Below, piece by piece: positions 55,779 through 64,000 of a stretch of DNA of 64,000 bases; the first letter of the stretch is position 1, and every line of letters starts with the position of its first letter. Origin of the DNA: Cronobacter malonaticus LMG 23826 (GTDB lineage Bacteria; Pseudomonadota; Gammaproteobacteria; Enterobacterales; Enterobacteriaceae). A program made the position numbers and the translations under genes. The notes beneath the pieces were generated by a model, which worked only from the letters and a program-made list of their open reading frames with translations, was not told the DNA's origin and searched no databases. Location: NCBI RefSeq assembly GCF_001277215.2, contig NZ_CP013940.1:2728001-2792000 (forward strand). The letters are read 5' to 3'.

Positions 55779-56576
55779 TTACATCGCATTCAAGCGTTTT
55801 TGCGCCTGCTTTGCACCATCGGTGCCGGGGTATTTGGAGATAACCTGCTGATAAACGGCCTTTGCTTTCGCGGTATCGCCTTTATCCTGCATGATTACGC
55901 CGACCTTATACATCGCATCTGCCGCTTTCGGTGATTTAGGATAGTTCTTCACCACAGAGGCAAAATAATACGCCGCGTCATCCTTCTTACCTTTGTTGTA
56001 ATTCAGCTGGCCGAGCCAGTAATGGGCATTCGGCTGGTAAGTGGAATCCGGGTATTGCTTAATGAAATTGGAAAACGCGGTGATGGCTTCATCCTGACGG
56101 GCTTTATCCTGCACCAGCGCGATAGCTGCGTTGTAATCGGTATTGGCATCCCCGCTTTGCGTCGGTGCGCTGGCTGCGGGCGCGGAGGCATTCGCATCCG
56201 GTGTGGCTTGCGCCGCGCCGTTTTGCGCCTGATCGCCGCCCTGCGCCGCTGCCGCTCCGCCATTGCTATTTGTCAGACTGTCCATCTGCAGCAAAATCTG
56301 CTTTTGACGTTCCACAATCTGGTTAAGCTGATACTGATTTTCCTGAATCTGTCCGCGCAGGGAATCAATATCGGACTGGTTATCGGAGAGCTGCTGCTGA
56401 AGCTGGGTTAAAAGCTGACTATGAGCGTTGGAAATACGCTCGAGTTGAACGACACGGTCTTCGACCGAGCCTGAGCCGACATCACTGATTGGCGCCTGGG
56501 CATTAGCGGCCCAGGGGGCCGCTACGCCAACCAGTAACGACAGACCCAACAGGTGATGTCTGAAGTTACTGATCAT
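55779..56576 (-). CDS. cpoB: Cell division coordinator CpoB (YbgF)
   Basis: A periplasmic protein of 265 residues that links Tol energy to PBP1B during septal peptidoglycan synthesis. Signal peptide to about residue 27 (GVAAPWAANA), a trimerising coiled coil (about 40-95, SVEDRVVQLERISNAHSQLL), a Gly/Ala/Gln linker, then three TPR-type repeats from about 145 (DYNAAIALVQDKARQDEAI; AHYWLGQLNYNKGKKDDA; AMYKVGVIMQDKGDTAKA). Nine bases after pal; the last gene of the tol-pal cluster. Confidence 0.95.
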   Translation of the reverse strand: MISNFRHHLLGLSLLVGVAAPWAANAQAPISDVGSGSVEDRVVQLERISNAHSQLLTQLQQQLSDNQSDIDSLRGQIQENQYQLNQIVERQKQILLQMDSLTNSNGGAAAAQGGDQAQNGAAQATPDANASAPAASAPTQSGDANTDYNAAIALVQDKARQDEAITAFSNFIKQYPDSTYQPNAHYWLGQLNYNKGKKDDAAYYFASVVKNYPKSPKAADAMYKVGVIMQDKGDTAKAKAVYQQVISKYPGTDGAKQAQKRLNAM

Positions 56577-56585
56577 GCAATTCTC

Positions 56586-57128
<543 letters not shown>

Positions 57129-57138
57129 TTAATTATTA

Positions 57139-58431
57139 TTACAGATACGGCGACCAGGCAGGTGATTTTACCTGTCCATCAGTTGCCGGAAGACGCGCTT
57201 TGAAACGCCCATCTGTAGAAACCAGGTTCAGCACGGATCCCATCCCCTGAGAAGAGCTGTAGATAACCATAGTGCCGTTAGGTGCCAGACTTGGCGTTTC
57301 ATCCAGGAACGTTGACGACAGCGTCTGTACGCCACCCGTTGCCAGATCCAGTTTAGCGATGTTCTGAGCGCCGCCATTGGAGCTCACCATCACCATAAAT
57401 TTACCGTCAGAGCTGATGTCAGCGTCCTGGTTCTGAGAACCTTCCCAGGTCACACGCTGCGGCGCACCGCCGTTGATATTGACTTTATACACCTGCGGAC
57501 GACCAGCCTGGTCAGAGGTATAGGCCAGCGTCTGGCTGTCCGGATACCAGGTCGGCTCGGTGTTGTTGCTGCGGCCATCAGTGACCTGACGGATCTGGCC
57601 GGAGCCGATATCCATTACGTACAGGTTCAGGCTGCCGGTTTTAGAGAGCGCGAAAGCCAGTTTGCTGCCGTCCGGCGAGAAAGCCGGCGCACCGTTGTGG
57701 CGCGGGAACGACGCAACCTGACGCACAGCGCCGTTTGCCAGCGTCTGGATAACCAGCGCAGAACGACCGCTTTCAAAGGTCACGTAAGCGAGTTTGCTGC
57801 CATCCGGCGACCATGCCGGAGACATCAGCGGCTGCGGAGAACGGTGAACAACGAACTGATTGTAGCCATCGTAGTCAGAGACGCGCAGTTCATACGGGAA
57901 CTGACCACCGTTGGTCTGAACCACATAAGCGATACGGGTGCGGAAAGCGCCTTTGATGCCGGTCAGCTTTTCAAACACTTCGTCGCTCGCAGTATGGCCA
58001 GCATAACGCAGCCACTGCTTGTTCACTTTGTAGGAGTTTTGAGCAAGCACAGTACCCGGCGCGCCGCCGGTATCAACCAGCTGATACGCAACGGTATAGC
58101 TGCCGTCGCCGTTCGGCGTCACCTGCCCTACCACGACCGCGTCGATACCGAGCGCAGACCATGCCGCCGGTTGTACTTCCTGCGCGGAAGCAGGCTGTTG
58201 CGGCAGACGAGAGCGATCGAGCGGGTTGAACTTACCGCTGTTACGCAGATCCGCCGCCACGATGCCGCCGATATCTTCCGGCGCAGCGCCTGGACCCGCC
58301 CATTTAAACGGCACCACACCAATCGGACGCGCCGAGTCAACCCCCTGGGTTATCTCGATGCGTACTTCTGCGTGCAGCACCGCTGCCCACAGCATCAGAA
58401 AACTAAATGCTAAACGTAATGCCTGCTTCAT
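57139..58431 (-). CDS. tolB: Tol-Pal system protein TolB
   Basis: A periplasmic protein of 430 residues with signal peptide to A21 ([12 protein letters not shown]). The N-terminal domain is followed by a six-bladed beta-propeller with [35 protein letters not shown] repeats that binds Pal; the mature N-terminal segment binds TolA. ATG at 58431 is better spaced from GGGAG than the adjacent ATG at 58434. Confidence 0.97.
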   Translation of the reverse strand: MKQALRLAFSFLMLWAAVLHAEVRIEITQGVDSARPIGVVPFKWAGPGAAPEDIGGIVAADLRNSGKFNPLDRSRLPQQPASAQEVQPAAWSALGIDAVVVGQVTPNGDGSYTVAYQLVDTGGAPGTVLAQNSYKVNKQWLRYAGHTASDEVFEKLTGIKGAFRTRIAYVVQTNGGQFPYELRVSDYDGYNQFVVHRSPQPLMSPAWSPDGSKLAYVTFESGRSALVIQTLANGAVRQVASFPRHNGAPAFSPDGSKLAFALSKTGSLNLYVMDIGSGQIRQVTDGRSNNTEPTWYPDSQTLAYTSDQAGRPQVYKVNINGGAPQRVTWEGSQNQDADISSDGKFMVMVSSNGGAQNIAKLDLATGGVQTLSSTFLDETPSLAPNGTMVIYSSSQGMGSVLNLVSTDGRFKARLPATDGQVKSPAWSPYL

Positions 58432-58555
58432 CATATCTCCCTTATCTGGACGTCAAAGCCCACGATAATTTAGCAGAATGTTAACAAACTCAAAGATAGA
58501 CAACCACATCGCACGCCGGCTTAAACCGGACAGTGAAGCCCGGTTTTACCGGAAA

Positions 58556-59842
58556 TCACTGTGGTTTGAAAAGCAACGGCGCGTTTTTAAAGACTTCATA
58601 AACAGCCTGGCTTGGCGGTTTAGGAATCTTAGCCTGTCGGGCGGCGGAAATAGCTGCCTGGCAAAGCGCAGGATCGCCCCCTTCCGACTGGATATCCAGC
58701 AGTAAGCCGTCCGGTGCAAGTTTAATACGCAGCGTACAGGTTTTGCCTGAATACGATGACGCATCATAGAACTTGCTTTCAATGGCCGACTTTATCTGCG
58801 AGGCGTAGCCATTGATTTCAGCGCCGCTGGCACCGTTGTTCTTACTATTACCGCTTCCCGCCGGCGCTGCATTACTGCCTTTCGCCCCGCCGCCGGTTTT
58901 CGGCGCATTCTTACCTGAGCTGAGATCGCCAAGCAGATCGTCGACGCCTTCCGCCGCGGCCGCTTTCTCTGCCGCGGCTTTCGCGGCTGCAGCTTTCTTC
59001 GCCGCAGCTTTTTCAGCTGCCGCTTTCTTATCAGCAGCGGCTTTCTCGGCGGCAGCTTTTTCCGCGGCCGCTTTTTCCGCTGCAGCGGCTTTCTTCTCGG
59101 CCGCCGCTTTTTCTGCTGCCGCTTTCTCGGCCGCGGCCGCTTTTTCGGCTGCGGCTTTTTCGGCTGCGGCTTTCTTCGCAGCCTCGGCTGCCGCTTTCTT
59201 CTCGGCGTCCTGCTGCGCTTTTTTCGCCGCATCGGCGGCCGCTTTTTTCTCTGCCTCTTCCTGCGCTTTCTTCGCGGCGGCGGCGGCTTTAGCGGCCTCC
59301 TCCTGCGCTTTTTTCTGCGCGTCGGCGGCGGCTTTCTTCGCCGCCTCTTCCGCGGCTTTCGCCTGGGCGTCAGCTTTCGCTTTTGCGTCTGCTGCGGCTT
59401 TGGCTGCCGCCTCTTCCGCCTGCTTCTGTTGCTCCTGCGCGCGCTTCGCGGCTTCTTCAGCCTGTTTCTGCTGTTCCGCCTGCTGCTGCGCTTTCTCCTG
59501 TGCCTCAAGACGCTCCTGCTCAAGCTTTTTCAGGCGCTCCTGTTCGGCAGCCTGTTTCTCGCGCAGTTCTTCCTCCTGCTGCTGCGCCTGTTTCTCGCGC
59601 TGCTCGGCGGCTTGCTTAGCGCTTGCCTGCTGTTGCTGCTGGCGGTTGTACTGCTGCACTACCGCGCCGGGATCGACCATCACGGCGTCGATAGCCGATC
59701 CGCCGCCGCCGCCCGCCGCGTCTTCATTGATATGCTCATCGAACGAACTCCAGATCAGCAGTGCAATGAGCAATACATGCAGCACTACGGAAATGATGAT
59801 CGCGCGTTTCAGCTTATCGTTTTGTTCGGTTGCCTTTGCCAC
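58556..59842 (-). CDS. tolA: TolA, energy-transducing envelope protein
   Basis: 428 residues in three domains. The membrane helix (about 14-33, AIIISVVLHVLLIALLIW) interacts with TolQR. A very long periplasmic helix, about 60-320, is made of KAAAEKAAADKKAAAEKAA-type repeats. The C-terminal domain (about 330-428, IKSAIESKFYDASSYSGKTC) contacts TolB and is the receptor for filamentous phage and group A colicins. The repeat DNA is open in several frames on both strands. E. coli TolA is about 421 aa, so the repeat number differs. Confidence 0.97.
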   Translation of the reverse strand: MAKATEQNDKLKRAIIISVVLHVLLIALLIWSSFDEHINEDAAGGGGGSAIDAVMVDPGAVVQQYNRQQQQQASAKQAAEQREKQAQQQEEELREKQAAEQERLKKLEQERLEAQEKAQQQAEQQKQAEEAAKRAQEQQKQAEEAAAKAAADAKAKADAQAKAAEEAAKKAAADAQKKAQEEAAKAAAAAKKAQEEAEKKAAADAAKKAQQDAEKKAAAEAAKKAAAEKAAAEKAAAAEKAAAEKAAAEKKAAAAEKAAAEKAAAEKAAADKKAAAEKAAAKKAAAAKAAAEKAAAAEGVDDLLGDLSSGKNAPKTGGGAKGSNAAPAGSGNSKNNGASGAEINGYASQIKSAIESKFYDASSYSGKTCTLRIKLAPDGLLLDIQSEGGDPALCQAAISAARQAKIPKPPSQAVYEVFKNAPLLFKPQ

Positions 59843-59881
59843 TCTCGGTTTCCAAAACTTGTAGCCCTGTCAGGCGGTGGA

Positions 59882-60310
59882 TCAGATAGGCTGCGTCATT
59901 AAGCCGACAGATTTTACGCCAGCCTGATGTAACAGGTTCAGCGCTTTAATAATCTCGTCGTAAGGAACCTCTTTGGCGCCACCGATTAAAAAGACCGTTT
60001 TCGGGTTCTCCTGCAGGCGACGCTGCGCCTCGGCAACAATTTGCTCGGCAGGCAGCTGATCCATACGGTCTTTTTCCACCACCACGCTGTACTGGCCCAC
60101 GCCGGAGACTTCAATAATCACCGGCGGGTTGTCATTACTGCTGACGGTCTGGGAATCCGTGGCGTCCGGCAAATCCACTTCCACGCTCTGGGTGATGATG
60201 GGCGCTGTCGCCATAAAAATCAGCAGCAGTACCAGCAGCACGTCCAGCAGCGGGACGATGTTGATTTCAGATTTCAGATCACGACGACCACGTCCACGTG
60301 TTCTGGCCAT
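59882..60310 (-). CDS. tolR: Tol-Pal system protein TolR
   Basis: An ExbD-like inner-membrane protein of 142 residues with one N-terminal helix (INIVPLLDVLLVLLLIFMAT) carrying the proton-path aspartate. It forms the TolQR motor that energises TolA with the proton gradient. It lies 3 bp after tolQ. Confidence 0.97.
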   Translation of the reverse strand: MARTRGRGRRDLKSEINIVPLLDVLLVLLLIFMATAPIITQSVEVDLPDATDSQTVSSNDNPPVIIEVSGVGQYSVVVEKDRMDQLPAEQIVAEAQRRLQENPKTVFLIGGAKEVPYDEIIKALNLLHQAGVKSVGLMTQPI

Positions 60311-60313
60311 GAC

Positions 60314-61416
<1,103 letters not shown>

Positions 61417-61506
61417 TCTACATCCCGGTAATGCAAATAAACGCTGCTACTATACGCAAGTGAATGTGGGTTTGGAATGGGGAGAAGTAAACGGAGAGTA
61501 AATATT

Positions 61507-61529
61507 TATGGGCTCCTGAAAGCCCATAG
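61507..61529 (-). terminator. Possible terminator after ybgE
   Basis: On the minus strand TATGGGCT and AGCCCATA pair around TTCAGG or so, followed by AATATTTA. The T content is low; it may only partly separate cyd and tol transcripts. Confidence 0.4.
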
Positions 61530-61549
61530 AAACAGAGGTGTTGCCGCGC

Positions 61550-61846
61550 TCAGGCGAAGAAAAAAATCAACCCGGCCAGCATCACCAGAAAGGCGATTAG
61601 CGGGCAGAAAATTCCCTGCCAGTGGACAGCGCGCAGACGAAAGCCCACGCCGTGAATCACACCCGCGCAGACGGCCCACATCAGGAACAAGCCCTGCCAG
61701 ATTTCAAGGCCGCTGGTCTTCGCCGCGAAGCGCGACGGGTCCCAGAAGATGCAACCGGCCAGCACCAGCGCCATGATTAAGGAAAGAGCCCTTAACGGGC
61801 TCTTATCCATCAGCGCGTAAAGCGCGGTAATGAGGCGTTTCATCAC
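61550..61846 (-). CDS. ybgE: Cyd operon protein YbgE
   Basis: A small inner-membrane protein of 98 residues with three hydrophobic segments and the conserved FWDPSRFAAKTSGLEIW and CAGVIHGVGFR blocks. The function is unknown; it is always next to cydABX. It overlaps cydX by 4 bp. Confidence 0.94.
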   Translation of the reverse strand: MMKRLITALYALMDKSPLRALSLIMALVLAGCIFWDPSRFAAKTSGLEIWQGLFLMWAVCAGVIHGVGFRLRAVHWQGIFCPLIAFLVMLAGLIFFFA

Positions 61847-61956
61847 GACTCGACTTTACCGGCTTTGGTCGCTTCGACGTGTTCCAGCGCCAGCGCGGTA
61901 ATGATTCCGAAAGCACAGGCCAGAAGCGTTCCGAGAATCCAGGCGAAATACCACAT
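61843..61956 (-). CDS. cydX: Cytochrome bd-I small subunit CydX
   Basis: A 37-residue single-helix subunit required for stable, active cytochrome bd-I. MWYFAWILGTLLACAFG followed by ITALALEHVEA matches E. coli CydX. The start at 61956 follows AAGGAG, 13 bp after cydB; the longer frame upstream lies inside cydB and is not used. Confidence 0.96.
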   Translation of the reverse strand: MWYFAWILGTLLACAFGIITALALEHVEATKAGKVES

Positions 61957-61969
61957 AGTCAGCTCCTTA

Positions 61970-63109
61970 TCAGTACAGAGAATGCGTGTTGCTTTCGATA
62001 TGCTCTTTGGTGATACGACCAAACATTTTCCAGTAACACCAGGTGGTGTAGAGCAAAATAATCGGTACGAACACCGCGGCGACATAGGTCATTACGGTCA
62101 GCGTCAGCTGGCTGGAGGTCGCGTCCCACATCGTCAGGCTGGCGTTCAGCATAGTGCTGGACGGCATGATGAACGGGAACATCGCGATACCGGCAGTTAG
62201 GATAACGCAGGCCAGCGTCAGAGAAGAGAATACAAACGCCCAGGCGCCTTTCTCCAGGCGCGACGCCAGCACGGTCAGCAGCGGCAGCACCACGCCCAGC
62301 GCAGGGATCGCCCACAGTGCAGGCATGTGGTTAAAGTTAGTAAACCAGGCACCCGCCTGACGAACCACTTCTTTGTTCATCGGGTTAGACGCCGCACGCG
62401 GATCGATGGCGGACGTCACCACATAACCATCAATACCGTACATCACCCAGACGCCCGCCAGCACGAAGCAGACCATCATCACCAGGGCTGAGATCTGCGC
62501 GGTGGTGCGGGAACGCAGGTGCAGCTCGCCGGTGGTACGCATTTGCAGATAGGTCGCACCCTGAGTCAGGATCATCGCCACGCTCACAACACCTGCCAGC
62601 AAGCCAAACGGGTTCAGCAGCTGGAAAAAGTTACCGGTGTAGAACATGCCCTGATATTTATCGAAGTGGAACGGCACGCCCTGCAGCAGGTTGCCGAACG
62701 CCACGCCAATCACCAGCGGCGGCACAAAGCTACCGGCGAATACGCCCCAGTCCCACATGTTACGCCAGCGCATATCTTCAATCTTCGAGCGGTAGTCAAA
62801 GCCGACCGGACGGAAGAACAGCGAGGCGAGCACCAGGATCATCGCGACATAAAAACCAGAGAACGCGGCGGCATACACCAGCGGCCAGGCCGCGAACAGC
62901 GCGCCGCCTGCAGTGATAAGCCATACCTGGTTGCCGTCCCAGTGCGGCGCGATGGAGTTAATCATCACGCGGCGCTCGGTGTCGGTGCGCCCCAGGATGC
63001 GGGTCAGCATGCCGACCCCCATATCAAAGCCATCGGTAACCGCAAAACCAATCAGCAGAATGCCAACCAGCAGCCACCAGACCAAACGTAGTACTTCATA
63101 ATCGATCAT
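61970..63109 (-). CDS. cydB: Cytochrome bd-I ubiquinol oxidase subunit II
   Basis: CydB (379 aa) has about nine membrane helices and pairs with CydA. Typical stretches are WWLLVGILLIGFAVTDGFDMGVG, APHWDGNQVWLITAGGALFAAWP and the C-terminal TWCYWKMFGRIT. It reduces oxygen at low tension, conserving energy without pumping. It starts 15 bp after cydA. Confidence 0.97.
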   Translation of the reverse strand: MIDYEVLRLVWWLLVGILLIGFAVTDGFDMGVGMLTRILGRTDTERRVMINSIAPHWDGNQVWLITAGGALFAAWPLVYAAAFSGFYVAMILVLASLFFRPVGFDYRSKIEDMRWRNMWDWGVFAGSFVPPLVIGVAFGNLLQGVPFHFDKYQGMFYTGNFFQLLNPFGLLAGVVSVAMILTQGATYLQMRTTGELHLRSRTTAQISALVMMVCFVLAGVWVMYGIDGYVVTSAIDPRAASNPMNKEVVRQAGAWFTNFNHMPALWAIPALGVVLPLLTVLASRLEKGAWAFVFSSLTLACVILTAGIAMFPFIMPSSTMLNASLTMWDATSSQLTLTVMTYVAAVFVPIILLYTTWCYWKMFGRITKEHIESNTHSLY

Positions 63110-63124
63110 TTTACGTCTCCTCGC

Positions 63125-64000
63125 TTAGCGTGCCGGCTGAGAAGCCACAGTGGACTGCTCAAAGTGGTAGCGACCCGTTTTCAGGCTGCTCGGCCCCAGG
63201 CGGGCGAATTTGAACATCAGGAACAGTTCCGCCACCAGGAAGAGCGTGTACAGGCCGCAGATCAGCACCATAGAGAAGAGGATGTCGCCCGCAGACAGGT
63301 TAGAGTGCGCCACCGCGGTCGGCAGAACTTCACCGATAGCCCACGGCTGACGGCCATACTCCGCCACAAACCAGCCCGATTCCACCGCGATCCACGGCAG
63401 CGGAATACCGTAAAACGCCGCGCGCAGGAGCCATTTTTTATCGCCGATACGGTTGCGAATAACGGACCAGAAGGACGCACCGATAATCAGCAGCATCAGG
63501 ATGCCGCACAGCACCATGATACGGAACGAGAAGTACAGCGGCGCCACGCTCGGAATAGAATCCTGCGTCGCTTTCTGGATCTGCGCTTCGGTCGCGTTAG
63601 CCACGTTATCGGTATAACGCTTCAGCAGCAGGCCATAACCGAGGTCTTTCTTCACGCTATTAAATTCGTCGCGAAGCGCCTGGTCGTTCGAGCCGGAACG
63701 CAGTTGCTCCAGCAGCGCGTAGGCTTTCATGCCGTTACGGATGCGCGCTTCGTGCTGCACCAGCAGATCTTTAAGACCAATCACCGGCGTATCCACAGAG
63801 CGGGTGGCGATAATACCAAGCGCGTAAGGGATCTGAATCGCGAAGCGGTTTTCCTGGGTTTTCTGATCCGGAATACCAAACAGCGTAAACGCGGCCGGTG
63901 CCGGCTGGGTTTCCCACTCGGCTTCGATAGCGGCTAGTTTGGTTTTCTGCACGTCACCCATTTCGTAGCCAGATTCGTCACCCAGTACGATAACGGAAAG
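63125..64000 (-). CDS. cydA: Cytochrome bd-I ubiquinol oxidase subunit I, 3' part
   Basis: The last 291 codons are in the window; the 5' end lies beyond base 64000. The frame runs open through the edge (VLGDESGYEMGDVQKTKL), so the ATG at 63961 is internal. The segment includes the end of the quinol-binding Q-loop (GIPDQKTQENRFAIQIPYAL), the GWFVAEYGRQPWAIGEVLPT helix with conserved residues near haem b595/d, and the C-terminal helix. First gene of cydABX-ybgE. Confidence 0.97.
   Translation of the reverse strand, partial: LSVIVLGDESGYEMGDVQKTKLAAIEAEWETQPAPAAFTLFGIPDQKTQENRFAIQIPYALGIIATRSVDTPVIGLKDLLVQHEARIRNGMKAYALLEQLRSGSNDQALRDEFNSVKKDLGYGLLLKRYTDNVANATEAQIQKATQDSIPSVAPLYFSFRIMVLCGILMLLIIGASFWSVIRNRIGDKKWLLRAAFYGIPLPWIAVESGWFVAEYGRQPWAIGEVLPTAVAHSNLSAGDILFSMVLICGLYTLFLVAELFLMFKFARLGPSSLKTGRYHFEQSTVASQPAR

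Noticed and set aside
58792..59864. Long alternative frames within tolA on both strands (Arg/Pro-rich or Ala/Phe/Cys-rich)
   Set aside because: They mirror the Ala/Lys codon repeats of the TolA helix; only the TolA frame has domains and correct context.

Overview
The window is chromosomal DNA of an enteric gammaproteobacterium (Enterobacteriaceae). GC content is high, roughly 55-60% by eye. Gene order follows the Escherichia coli K-12 segment between cydA and dinG, in inverted orientation. Protein similarity, GC content, a bgl-type operon beside dinG and abundant GTAGGGTGGGTAAGCG-type repeats suggest Cronobacter or a close relative. The genus is an inference; the family is near certain.

Layout. 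1-8613: the 3' end of a fimbrial subunit gene, dinG (-), then an aryl-beta-glucoside operon (+): a BglG-type antiterminator, a PTS EIIBCA permease and two GH1 phospho-beta-glucosidases, with two RAT antitermination sites. 9057-20958: rhlE (-), then cecR-ybhG-ybhF-ybhS-ybhR (+, ABC exporter), ybhQ (-), ybhP-clsB-ybhN (+, cardiolipin synthesis) and ybhL (-). 21054-25012: moaABCDE (-) behind a Moco riboswitch and a ModE box, and yvcK (+). 25421-34016: uvrB (-) with LexA and DnaA boxes, an orphan UrtE/LivF-like ATPase (+), and the biotin genes bioBFCD (-) and bioA (+) around the BirA operator. 34084-38834: a DJ-1/PfpI protein, ybhB, a conserved phage lambda attB core, ybhC, pgl and ybhA. 38831-44112: modABC (-) with a ModE box, acrZ, modE and modF. 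44338-49557: galETKM with the E. coli-type operators, and gpmA behind a Fur box. 49867-54526: aroG (TyrR box), ybgS, zitB and pnuC-nadA (NadR box). 54753-55692: a tRNA-Lys/Val operon. 55779-64000: ybgC-tolQRAB-pal-cpoB and cydA(partial)-cydB-cydX-ybgE.

How the genes work together. The molybdenum genes form one circuit. ModABC imports molybdate. ModE senses it and has boxes before modA and before moaA. Moa enzymes make molybdopterin, and the moaA leader senses the finished cofactor. The gal and bio operons flank the lambda attachment site as in E. coli. The tol-pal genes build the cell-envelope constriction machine, and cydABX encodes cytochrome bd.

Accessory content. Relative to my recollection of K-12, four things differ: the fimbrial gene and bgl operon next to dinG, the orphan ATPase between uvrB and bioD, the DJ-1 gene between bioA and ybhB, and the absence of ybhD/H/I/J between ybhC and pgl. 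The most unusual structure is a family of about 18 short inverted-repeat elements. They occur in four clusters, and all four lie between convergently transcribed genes. One cluster is a near-perfect 60-bp tandem array. I found no prophage, insertion sequence, CRISPR array or rRNA.
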